Shown here piece after piece: positions 27,667-36,055 of a stretch of DNA of 64,000 nt (positions are counted from its first letter, which is position 1; the number at the start of each line of letters is the position of its first letter). Position numbers and translations under genes: made by a program. A model generated the notes under the pieces. That model searched no databases. It worked only from the letters and a program-made list of their open reading frames with translations, and was not told where the DNA came from. Source of the DNA: Caecitellus pseudoparvulus. Its lineage: Eukaryota; Bigyra: Bicosoecida. The stretch spans positions 434,001-498,000 of the forward strand of contig CBFFRQ010000043.1 in the NCBI GenBank assembly GCA_965644315.1, written 5' to 3'.

Positions 27667-28712
27667 TCACTGCACTGGGTACCCACCCTTTCCCGGCTGC
27701 TGGTGAGAAGGGTACGCCGCAGGTGAGTATCCGCCGCCCTGACCTGGGTATCCGCCCGCCGCCTGCTGCCCACCAGGCTGTGCGTAGGGGTCAGCGGTGT
27801 ACCCTTGTTGGGCGTTGTGGTTAGCGTATTGAGCGCCCTGGTGCTGGCCATGTTGCTGCGGTTGGCCGCCCTGGCCTGGGGCAGACACGGGCTGCGCGGT
27901 GGGCACGAAGTCACCAGACACGGCCGGGACCAGCTGGAAGTAAGCGTGGTGGGCAAGCTTGCGGCCGTAGATGAATCCTGCGCACTGTAGCGCAGCAGCA
28001 AGCGCTCCAGACACGACGGAGAGGATGTACGCGGTGCGCAGGTTGGCCTCGTTGGAGCAGGTGGCTTCGATGGAGTCGGCGTTGGCGTCATCATTGAGAG
28101 AGTTGTCTTCGCGGCATTCTGGGTCGCACAAGCAGTCCAGGGCAGGCAACAAGAAGCCCAACGTGAAGATGGCAGAGATGACGAAGAGGATGACACAAGC
28201 CAAGTCTGCGGAAGAGGGCGTGGGGAGTGTGCTCGGGCCACACGGCGGCGAAGGCGACGGCCACGTCGCAGCACTCACTGCAGGACCAGAACCAAGTCAA
28301 GAGGTTGTGGCTGCGGTTCTTTGCCCCGTAGTATCCACAGAGCGGGATGGAGATGGCGATGATGAAGCCGAAGCCTGCGCAACGCAAACGTATGCGAAAG
28401 GAAGGTGCACGCCAGCGTTTCTCGGCGCAAGGCCTGTCGGGCGCTCGCCCACGCACCTGCAAAATCTCCCGAGATGATGCTGAGGATGAAAGATGTGATG
28501 GCGATGAGGGCCATCGCAATGGAGATGTTCAGCACGCGCCGCGTTAGCACGGCCGCCTCTTGGTCTATGTGACGTGGAAGGTGACGGTAGGTGCGGCCCA
28601 AGTGCTCTCGACGCCTGTACAGGACTTGCTCAGTGGCTCCACACTCACTCGCGATAGGGATCCCATACACGACAATGTGTTCCGTCTGCTGGCTAGGCTG
28701 CGGACTGCTCAT
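27667..28712 (-). CDS. Four-transmembrane protein with Pro/Gln/Gly-rich tail, family unknown
   Basis: Three exons on -: 28712..28457, 28374..28279 and 28205..27667, giving 296 aa. The introns are 82 nt (GTGCGT) and 73 nt (GTGAGT). The splice junctions keep frame and each joins hydrophobic segments cleanly. The N-terminal 60 residues are hydrophilic. TM1 is about 61-83 (ISIAMALIAITSFILSIIS), TM2 about 87-101 (FIIAISIPLCGYYG), TM3 about 118-138 (ACVILFVISAIFTLGFLL) and TM4 about 170-193 (YILSVVSGALAAALQCAGF). A Cys-rich loop (LDCLCDPECRED) lies between TM3 and TM4. The last 100 residues are rich in Gln, Gly, Pro and Tyr, and are likely cytosolic and disordered. The topology recalls tetraspan vesicle proteins, but I do not recognise the family and assign no function. 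It is divergent from AK6. Confidence 0.75.
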
Positions 28713-29129
28713 CTTGTCCAACGAGAGTGTGGGGAGGCACTCGTGGACAGGGCAGGGAAAGACCCAGGCGTGGTGGTTCACGCGAGAGAAGGGCGTCAGA
28801 TGACACCACACGGGGCCGCGGGCAGAGGGGAGTGGAGAAAGACGAAAGGGAGCATTCCAAGCTGGACAGTGGAGACGTAAGGTAGTGGTGATTGACAATT
28901 TGACACGCCCGTGTTCGGGCTCAACCAGCCAGACCCCCTGCAGGCCAGACGCTGACACTCGCCGAAGCGGCTCTCAGAGTCTCTGCGGCCACTGTGTGCT
29001 TGCAACACCTTCAGCTAGCCCCCCATCACTTGCCTCAGCATGGTCAAAAACAACTCCCTTCACACTACCACGCCAGCAGTTGCACACCACCTCTGTCCGT
29101 GTCACTTGATTCGCCAGCGCCAGCTCGCC
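28713..29129. promoter_or_regulatory. Divergent promoter region, four-TM gene and AK6
   Basis: About 420 bp between two start codons pointing apart, so it must contain both promoters and 5' UTRs. An in-frame ATG at 29040 could extend AK6 by 30 residues. No specific element could be identified. Confidence 0.5.
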
Positions 29130-29942
29130 ATGGCCAGCGCCGCCGCCGCGGGAGGAGGGAGCGGAGATGTCATTGCAAAGCACAACGCCTGCACGCGCAA
29201 GAAGCCCAACGTGCTGGTGACTGGCACCCCTGGGTCCGGCAAGACCACACTGTGCGAAGCCCTGCGAGACAACGTCGGGTTCAAGGTGCTGAACGTGGGC
29301 CAGCTTGTGCGTGAGCAGCGAGGCAAACATGCTGCCTGCTGAGGACGCACAGGTCCTGGTGTTCCTAGTGCAGATCAAAGATAAGGAGTTCCATGGGGGC
29401 CACGACAAAGAGTTTGACGCCCTCATTCTGGACGAAGACAGCGAGGACAAGGTGCGCCGCGAAGCGATTTCCGCACATCCCCTGCCATCGTCCTTGGTGG
29501 GCTGAAGACGCTGCGAAAGCCCAGCGAACCCCGCCGCTTCCGCCTGCATACGCAGCTTCTGGATGAGATGGAGGAAATCCTTGGACCTGGAGGCTACGTT
29601 GTGGAGTTCCACTCCATCGACCTGTTTCCTGAGCGCTGGTTCGATTTGGTTGTTGTGCTCACGACAGACAACACGGAGCTGTTTGATCGGCTCACACGGC
29701 GAGGGTACTCCGACAAGAAGATTGAGGAGAATGTGACTGCTGAAATCATGCAGGTGTGCTTGGACGAGGCCCGCGAGTCCTTCGCGCGGGAGGTCGTCGT
29801 GCCCCTCAGCTCGAACACAACTGCTGACTGCGACTCGAACGTGCAGCGCATCGAAGCCTGGGCAGCCCAATGGCTTGCAGATGCCCCAAAACGCAAGGCT
29901 GCAGCGGCAGCAGCTGCTGCCGCGGTTGGGGCTGCCCCTTAA
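29130..29942 (+). CDS. AK6: Adenylate kinase 6 (Fap7/hCINAP), 40S assembly NTPase
   Basis: Three exons: 29130..29306, 29374..29451 and 29556..29942, giving 213 aa. The introns are 67 nt (GTGCGT) and 104 nt (GTGCGC). AK6 is a nuclear adenylate kinase/ATPase needed for late 40S maturation. The P-loop GTPGSGKTT has its lysine at residue 38. Diagnostic segments are LNVGQL joining IKDKEFHGG across intron 1, then LILDEDSED. HSIDLFPERWFDLVVVL, LTRRGYSDKKIEENV and EIMQVCLDEARES follow in order. The junctions were chosen because they give gapless agreement with the family. There is an odd C-terminal tail of nine consecutive Ala after PKRK, and an N-terminal Ala/Gly extension. ATG 29130 has the better start context, but ATG 29040 in the same frame would give 243 aa. 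Confidence 0.93.
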
Positions 29943-30116
29943 CACCGCCAGTCCAAGTCGCAGACTGATCCAGAGCTGGGCAAGCGCTGCTGATCCGCTC
30001 GCATTTACATCCCGCCAGCATGCCCACGGTACTAGGGTGGGGTACGCTGTAGCCTCGCGTGTGCTCGAGCGCGAGGGGAAATGCACAGTGCCGCAGCTGG
30101 AGTGCATTGAAGCGCA

Positions 30117-30916
30117 TCACCTGTCTTGAGGTGGCAGGGACGAGCCCTTAACGACTGGGCCCCACATTTCCGGTGTGGACGGGACTGACGCTGCGCGCTC
30201 CTCGACTCGGCGGGCCGAGGGGCGAGCGTTGAAGAAGGCTGCGCCCTCCACTGCAGCCATGGCTGTGCCGCAAGCCAGGCAGCCGCCTACCACACCCGTG
30301 ACAGTGCCGGAACGAGCACCCAAAACCGCGCCACTGGCGCAGCCAGCAGTTGCTGCGTTAAATACTTTGTTGTCGCTGATGGGTGTCTGCAGGCAGGGGA
30401 AGGGTGGCGAGAGTTGCGGGCAAGCCGCTGCGGGAGAGCCAGCCGCAGCGAAGCTCGGGCGCTTGGATCTGCAATCTCACCATCATCGAGTCCACCAGGG
30501 GGAAAAGTGCACAGATGAGCGTGCTGATTGGCTGCGAAGGAGCGACAGCGTGTTCTTCCCAGTGAATGCAAGCAAAGCCACTGAGCCTGTCACTGCAGCG
30601 GAATTGCGGATTTCCATGCACGCACCACGAGGGTCTTGGCATTCTTCGTGAAGGTCAGCCATCGGCTTGCCTCTGGGCATGAGGGTGGGAGGGGGGTGAC
30701 AGCGTGACACCTGCAGCCCGTTGGAGGTGCAACACACCTCGGGGCATCAGCCAGCCAGTCTGGATCCAAGCAACGCCCGTGCCTGCCACCAACCCGAAAC
30801 CCTGCGCCCAAAGCAAGAGAAAGAAGTGCAACACAGACCCCACACACAGCACAGGCAGCCTAGCTGTCACATACAGCCCCCCCAGCGATCCTGGTGAAGG
30901 AGTCCTGCTCCGCCAT
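30117..30916 (-). CDS. NDUFA11: NDUFA11-like (Tim17-family) complex I subunit B14.7, five exons
   Basis: Five exons on -: 30916..30875, 30801..30738, 30672..30626, 30531..30481 and 30386..30117, giving 157 aa. The introns are 73, 65, 94 and 94 nt with donors GTATGT, GTGTGT, GTGCGT and GTGAGA; every phase agrees. The spliced protein has an N-terminal glycine-rich TM (IAGGAGFGLVAGTGVAW), a second hydrophobic stretch (ISTLICALFPLV), and a core TM pair. The core begins FNAATAGCASGAVLGARSG and continues as VVGGCLACGTAMAAVEG. The AGCASGAVLGAR block corresponds to GGCAGGLTLGAR of NDUFA11, a four-TM subunit of the complex I membrane arm related to Tim17/22/23. Another Tim17-family protein is the main alternative. 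The exons are too short to stand out as ORFs. Confidence 0.68.
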
Positions 30917-31400
30917 GGGCTTCCAGCCAGCCATAGCGTGAGCATCTTGCCCTGTGAAGCGGGTCCAGGCACTGGCCATGGCTGGTGCCTTGACAAGCTT
31001 TGCTGCTCCTGCGCGACAACGACGAGCGCACGTGAGAGTGGGCGGTTGCCTTGTTCGGAAAATGGAGGGGTTCGGAGCTGCGTTGGTTTTATTTCATTTC
31101 GAAGAAAGATACGGCCCAACTGCGACTAACTCGTTGAGACTTGTCCCGTGTGTGGAGGTAAATGAGATTTAGAATACAAGAACCCGAGAGTTTATCCTGC
31201 ATGAGCTCGGCTAGCAAACCTGGTGTGGTGTCAAATGACACCCACCTCAACCTCTTTCTCTCTGCAGGAACTGGTGCTGGTGCATTGGAGTCCAGTTTGT
31301 CCTCTGCTTTGTCATCGATTCAGCGAGTTGACTTGGCTCCCAGCGGCAGAGCTGGCACTTTGACCCTGTGCCGGGCCTGCAGCAGCCAGCTCTTGCTGTC
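30917..31400. promoter_or_regulatory. Divergent intergenic region with an A/T-rich island
   Basis: About 480 bp separating the NDUFA11-like and glycosidase starts. Positions 31,080-31,200 are clearly less GC-rich than the surroundings (for example TTTTATTTCATTTC near 31,087). This is a plausible core promoter zone. No ORF or RNA gene is supported. Confidence 0.45.
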
Positions 31401-33368
31401 ATGAGACGGGGTCATTCTCGGTGCCCAGCTTTGTACCTGAACCTGCCTCTGCTCCGAGCTGTGGTGCTGGCTGTCCTGTGGCATGCAGCGACGGCTGCTG
31501 CGGAAACTGAAGCCGGGCAGGGACCGCCTGGTCTGCTTCCCTGCCGTGGTCGCTGGGAGAGCCTGAAGAAGTTCGAGACTGGCCAGTGGTGTCTGACACT
31601 TCCACCTCTGCCAGGCCTCAACCCCTTCAACGCTTCTGATGTCGTTTTCACTGCAAACGTGACCGAGAGCGGGCACACTGTGCAGGTGCTCACTGGATTC
31701 GCTCTGCAGAACTTCTCACGGACAGTCTCAGGGGATGGAAAGGAGATCCTGACTCCTCTTGGCCCTCTCCTCGCAGCAGTACGGTACACGGGGGTGCAGG
31801 AGGGGAACTTCTCCCTGTCTCTGCGTGTTATCATCCGAGGCCAGCCAAGCTTGGGAGGCGAGTGGTCATTCTCCGTGTCAGGTGAACCCTTGTCCAGCGG
31901 CGGGAGAGACCTCCGAAAGCACGGCTTCACACGCTCAGCACCCAACCAGCAGACCTTTCGCACCGACTCAGGGCAAGACGTGTTCCTCGTCGGCGAGAAC
32001 TTGGCTTGGGTGTCTACGGAAGAGGGCACGCTGGCTTTTGATGAATACCTTGGCAACCTGTCCCGGGCAGGCGCCAACTACGCTCGAGTGTGGCTGACAG
32101 ATGGGTGGGACCCACTCTTTATTGAGCAACGATTTGGGTGGTACGATGAGGAGGCACTGTGGAGGCTAGACTGGCTCCTCGCCCGAGCTGCGCAAGTTGG
32201 CGTGCGCCTCATGCTCACGGTGGAGTCCTTCAACCTCTTCTGCGATGCACCCGCCCCGATGCCCTGCTTCTGGAAGCAAAGCCCATACGCGGCGCAGAAT
32301 GGTGGGCCCCTGAGTGACCCCAAGGACTTCTTCACTGATGCCCGGGCTCAAGCCGCGTTCCGAGCTCGGCTGGCGTACATCGTGGCTCGCTATGCCTGGT
32401 CCCCTGCGGTGCTGCAGTGGGAGCTGTTCAACGAAGTGGACTTAACTTCAGGATTCAATGTGCAGGGAGTCGCGGGGAAGTGGACTCACGAGACGGCCGC
32501 TTTCTTGCGGAGTGTGGATCCTTACGCGCACCTCATCACGACCTCCTTTTCCTCTGACGCCGCCGCCAACAACATCGCCTTCAGCTCCCCATTCGTGGAC
32601 CTCTCCACAACTCACACATACAGCAGCCATAATGCGCTGGACCAGTTCGACAACTGCGCGTTCTGGGCGGAGTCCAAGGCAGCGTCCCTGCCCAACAAGC
32701 CGACGTTTGTGAGCGAAACTGGCATTCCAGCGGGTGCGTTAAGTGGACAAGCCGATCCTACTGGCATCTCCCTGCATCAAGGGTTGTGGTCAGGCTTGTT
32801 ATCGCCGGCTGCTGGCACTGCCATGGTGTGGTGGTGGGACAGTTGGGTGCAAGCGTACGGGTTGTACCAGCGCTTCGAAGGGGCTGCCGCGTTTGCTGGC
32901 CTCGTGCACTGGGGCGACTTGACGTGGAATTCCATGTCCTCGCATCCTGCAGAACGTGGGGCGCTTCGAGGGCCAGGCACCAGCACCATTGTGACGTGGA
33001 CGCGCACGGGTGCGGCCATGAATGGCACCCGGGCGGGAACTGCCCTCGTGTATGCGTACAACACTGCCTGCACCTGGGCTGCTGCGAACGCCAGCATCGC
33101 GTGTCCGGTCACTGCTGCTGGCAGCCAGCTGCCGGCCTTCTTGTTCAACGGCACAGCCAGACTGGGCCCCGTGCGCTGCGGCTGGAGACAGCCGTCCAGC
33201 CTGCCTCTTGTGTGGCACGACACGAGCACCGGCAAGAAGATGGAAGGCGTTTCCCAGCTTGCCTGCCAGCCGCAGCCTGGCTGTGAGTGCTGCTTCGCCT
33301 GCCTTGGCGTGTCCCCTGGCTTTTCCAGAGACGTCGCCGGCCTGGTGACGCTGCCTGGCGCAGCATAG
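31401..33368 (+). CDS. Secreted GH5-like glycoside hydrolase with DUF5060-like N-terminal domain
   Basis: Single exon, 655 aa. The frame is open a little upstream, but the first ATG is 31401. It gives a signal peptide: basic MRRGH start, hydrophobic LLRAVVLAVLWHAATAAA, with cleavage likely near residue 35. A beta-rich domain (FNASDVVFTANVTESGHTV) resembles the DUF5060 module that precedes bacterial beta-mannanase/cellulase domains. A TIM-barrel follows: ANYARVWLTDGWDP, then ALWRLDWLL with VGVRLMLTVES, and YIVARYAWSPAVLQWELFNE. The acid/base candidate is Glu345 in LFNEVD and the nucleophile candidate Glu439 in FVSETGIP. The C-terminus is Cys-rich and may form disulfides. It probably cleaves a beta-linked polysaccharide outside the cell or in a food vacuole; the substrate cannot be read from sequence. 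The intronless, bacterial-type architecture raises the possibility of ancient transfer. Confidence 0.8.
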   Translation: MRRGHSRCPALYLNLPLLRAVVLAVLWHAATAAAETEAGQGPPGLLPCRGRWESLKKFETGQWCLTLPPLPGLNPFNASDVVFTANVTESGHTVQVLTGFALQNFSRTVSGDGKEILTPLGPLLAAVRYTGVQEGNFSLSLRVIIRGQPSLGGEWSFSVSGEPLSSGGRDLRKHGFTRSAPNQQTFRTDSGQDVFLVGENLAWVSTEEGTLAFDEYLGNLSRAGANYARVWLTDGWDPLFIEQRFGWYDEEALWRLDWLLARAAQVGVRLMLTVESFNLFCDAPAPMPCFWKQSPYAAQNGGPLSDPKDFFTDARAQAAFRARLAYIVARYAWSPAVLQWELFNEVDLTSGFNVQGVAGKWTHETAAFLRSVDPYAHLITTSFSSDAAANNIAFSSPFVDLSTTHTYSSHNALDQFDNCAFWAESKAASLPNKPTFVSETGIPAGALSGQADPTGISLHQGLWSGLLSPAAGTAMVWWWDSWVQAYGLYQRFEGAAAFAGLVHWGDLTWNSMSSHPAERGALRGPGTSTIVTWTRTGAAMNGTRAGTALVYAYNTACTWAAANASIACPVTAAGSQLPAFLFNGTARLGPVRCGWRQPSSLPLVWHDTSTGKKMEGVSQLACQPQPGCECCFACLGVSPGFSRDVAGLVTLPGAA

Positions 33369-33913
33369 CATGCGCTGCAAAACTGCGCTTGTCGGGCACA
33401 CGCTCTGCTGGCTCGTCGCTCTCGATTCTGTCCCCCCGTGATGGTCCCTGAGGGCCTGGTGCCCGCACCTGCCTGGCCGAGCCGCGAATCCACTGTTTGC
33501 GTTTGCTCCTGTTGTGGCCGTGCTTGGCAGAGAGGGGGGCGTAGCTCCGCAGGTGACCGCTGCCTGAGGCAGGCCTGTGCCTTCAGAGCCCGAGCAGCGC
33601 CCACTACCGCCTGGTGTGAGTTATGCAGGCCCCCTGCGACTGTTGGGACGCGGCGGTCTCCTGCGGTTGCGGAGGTGGCGAGCGTGCCAGTATATGTGCT
33701 TGCCCTGCTCGCCCGCCCCTTGAGCCAGGCTCGACCTCACTGAGCCTGGTGCCACGCAAGCATCGTCGAATGTCGAGATACTTCCCCGGTCTCTGAAGCC
33801 TTGCTTTGTCTGTCGTGTCTTCGACCGGCTGACGTTGGTCTCGCTGCAGCGTGTCGCAGCGACGTGCTTCCCACAAGTGTACCTTCCGTGCCTGCCATAT
33901 CGCAGGGGAGACG
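33369..33913. other. Intergenic spacer, glycosidase to Sel1-repeat gene
   Basis: About 545 bp between same-strand genes. Short frames exist on both strands, but none shows a recognisable motif. I see nothing beyond presumed UTRs and a promoter. Confidence 0.45.
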
Positions 33914-34957
33914 ATGGCAGCAGGTGGCGCAGAACACGGCAAAACGCCTTCATGGCATGTAGCTGTGGAGGAGGGTCGCTTTGCAGATGCTCTGGTGCAC
34001 CTGGAGCAGTTAGCGTCTGCCAGCGATTCGGCTGGCTGTGCCGCTGCCTTGCGTGCCGGCGAGATCATTGTGCAACACAAAAGCGCGTGCGGAGAGGCGT
34101 CCCGCCTGGAGCGCTTCAAGCGGGCGATGAAACACTTTCAAACGGTGGTCCAGTCTGCCAGCTCCTCTCCTGAACAAGCTGCCAAGGCCTGCTTCCGAAT
34201 GGGGTACATGTGGGAGACAGGTCGGGCGCCCAAAGACGGGGCGCTGGCCAAGTCGCCAAAAGAAGCTGCCGTCCTGTACCGCTCCGCGAGGCGCCTGTGC
34301 CCCGGACCAGCGCAGGACATGGAGGGAGCGGAGGCCCGGCGGCTGCTGGCAGGCATCCTCCTGCGGCAAGAAGCAGGCGAGGGGCCTGTTGACTTCCCTG
34401 GCGCGTTGGCCCTGAGCCGTGAAGCTGCACAAGTGCAAGGTGTGCCAGAGGCGGGCGCGAAGGCTGCGCACTTGGCAGGCAGCATGCTGGAGTCAGGCGC
34501 TGAGGGCGTGCCACAAGACTGGGTAGGCGCTGTGGGTTGCTACGTGGCGGCGGTTCGGCACGCACAGGCTGGCGCCGCGGAGGGCATGCTGGAGGCTGGG
34601 CAAGAGGTGGGGGCCAAAGCCAAGGCCCGCCTCGAGGAGTTGAGCCAGACTGCCAAGACGCGTGCGGCGTTCCTTTCTTCCTACTGCAAAGCAGACGATG
34701 TTCCGTTTGGAGAGCTGCTGGACGTCGTGGACGGGGCGATGATGCTGGTGCTGCTGCGCCCCCCTGAGCAGTGGCACCCTATCTGTAAGGCAGCCATGCT
34801 GGAAAAGGTTCGCGTGCTGCTCATGCGCTGCGTGGATGTTGACCCGTCTGCGCTGCGGGTCAGCATTGCCTTGCAGCACCTTGACACGCTTTGCGCTGCC
34901 AAGCTTCCAGGCGTCCACACTGTTGCAAAGGAAGACATTGATCCAGGCGCCAAGTAG
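33914..34957 (+). CDS. Sel1-like/TPR repeat protein
   Basis: Single exon, 347 aa. The frame is open 63 nt upstream without an ATG, so the start is placed at ATG 33914 (ACGATGG). The middle of the protein contains degenerate Sel1/TPR-type helix pairs. Examples are KACFRMGYMWETG, SPKEAAVLYRSARRL, AEARRLLAGILL, PGALALSREAAQV, KAAHLAGSMLESG and DWVGAVGCYVAAVRHAQ. Such repeats form solenoid scaffolds for protein complexes; the partner is unknown. The last 110 residues are helical and end with a possible acidic tail (KEDIDPGAK). No enzymatic motif or targeting signal is apparent. The repeat assignment is reasonable, but the gene is otherwise a conserved-type unknown. Confidence 0.65.
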   Translation: MAAGGAEHGKTPSWHVAVEEGRFADALVHLEQLASASDSAGCAAALRAGEIIVQHKSACGEASRLERFKRAMKHFQTVVQSASSSPEQAAKACFRMGYMWETGRAPKDGALAKSPKEAAVLYRSARRLCPGPAQDMEGAEARRLLAGILLRQEAGEGPVDFPGALALSREAAQVQGVPEAGAKAAHLAGSMLESGAEGVPQDWVGAVGCYVAAVRHAQAGAAEGMLEAGQEVGAKAKARLEELSQTAKTRAAFLSSYCKADDVPFGELLDVVDGAMMLVLLRPPEQWHPICKAAMLEKVRVLLMRCVDVDPSALRVSIALQHLDTLCAAKLPGVHTVAKEDIDPGAK

Positions 34958-35288
34958 ACATCGGAATCCAAAGCGAATGCACCGCCTTGCGGAGCGCCGC
35001 TGAGTGAGAGTCCGGAGCAGCATGTTGGCCATTTCCCGTGTGCCCAGACCAGGTTGCCAAGCAGAGGCTAAGGGCATCCACTTTCAAAGCCACGCGGCCA
35101 CACCTCAGCGACGCACGCATGAGATTTCTTTCAGCGCTAGCTGCTTGCATGCAGTGGAGTGTAGGCACAAGTCGTTGACTGCACAGCTCGTAAGCAGCCG
35201 CACTCAGCAGCGTGCGGAATTACGGCCGGAGGACACAGTCTTGCCGGAGCCGCAGCGTTGCATCTCGGGCAGAAGCAAGGGTTGAACC
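34958..35288. other. Intergenic spacer, Sel1-repeat gene to bL20m
   Basis: About 330 bp between same-strand genes. A TGA lies in frame two codons before the bL20m ATG, so the bL20m frame does not extend into this spacer. No other gene is seen. Confidence 0.5.
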
Positions 35289-35771
35289 ATGCAGCTGAAG
35301 CACAAGAAGATTAGGGCTCTTGCCAAGGGCTACTTCTTGCGCAACAAGAACGTCTTCCGCACAGCCCTGAACCGCGTGAACAAGGCCGCCGAGCATGCCT
35401 ACGTCGGGCGAAAGCTGAAGAAGCGCGACATGCGCAAGCTGTGGATCACACAAGTGAACGCCGGCCTGCAGCAGCACGGCTTCCGGTACTCTGACTTCAT
35501 TCACTCGGCGGCCCTGTCAGACGTGGCCTTGAACCGCAAGGTGTTGGCGCAGCTGGCCATCACAGAGCCATACTCGTTCAAGGCGGTTGTGGAGACCGTG
35601 CGAGCGACAGGGCACTCCCTGAAGGCTTCCCTTCCCAAACGCGTTGCCATGAAGAAGGACGCACCTCGTGGGCGCGCCAAGCGCTACTCTGCCATTGTGC
35701 AGCGGGCAGAGCAGGCTGCAGCCACTGCCGCCTCGGCAAGCGGCTCTCCTGCCCCTGCAGCGGAACGGTGA
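35289..35771 (+). CDS. MRPL20: Mitochondrial (bacterial-type) large ribosomal subunit protein bL20
   Basis: Single exon, 160 aa. bL20 binds 23S-type rRNA early in large-subunit assembly. The core is typical of the family: HKKIRALAKGYF, then KKRDMRKLWITQVNAGLQQHGFRYSDFI, NRKVLAQLAITEPYSFKAVVE. The eukaryotic nuclear setting implies an organellar protein, most simply mitochondrial. It begins almost directly at the conserved core, with only MQLK before HKK and a stop codon immediately upstream. There is thus no separate cleavable presequence; the basic N-terminus itself may act as the import signal. The C-terminal 40 residues are an added basic, Ala/Ser-rich tail. A plastid location cannot be excluded if the organism has one. 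Confidence 0.93.
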   Translation: MQLKHKKIRALAKGYFLRNKNVFRTALNRVNKAAEHAYVGRKLKKRDMRKLWITQVNAGLQQHGFRYSDFIHSAALSDVALNRKVLAQLAITEPYSFKAVVETVRATGHSLKASLPKRVAMKKDAPRGRAKRYSAIVQRAEQAAATAASASGSPAPAAER

Positions 35772-36055
35772 AAGGATCAAAGGCGATCTATACGGCCCTT
35801 TTCAAGTAGGGAGCCACGTGGCGGCGCACGTTGACTATTCTCGATGCACAGCGATGTCTGGCTGACCCTGGCAAGTCATGCGCTCAGCCAGATCCTCCCC
35901 TCAAAGGGGGCATACCATCTGCGATGCCGTGGCTTGGAGCAAATTACCACGATGTTGCCAATACACGCCATTATCCACCGGTGTGCACACCGTATGTCAC
36001 GAGCTTCGCCCCGCACTCCTACCGCAGCTGTGCGGGCTTCCTTCGCACATACTCG

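Noticed and set aside
28974-30107. 377-codon frame on - strand overlapping AK6
   Set aside because: It runs antisense through the AK6 exons and introns, has no homology I recognise, and the AK6 assignment is strong.
30590-30624. A possible 33-nt intron (GTGCGT...CTGCAG) in the NDUFA11-like gene
   Set aside because: It is much shorter than all other introns here and leads to a stop in the needed frame. The same donor paired with the downstream CTTCGCAG gives a 94-nt intron with correct phase.
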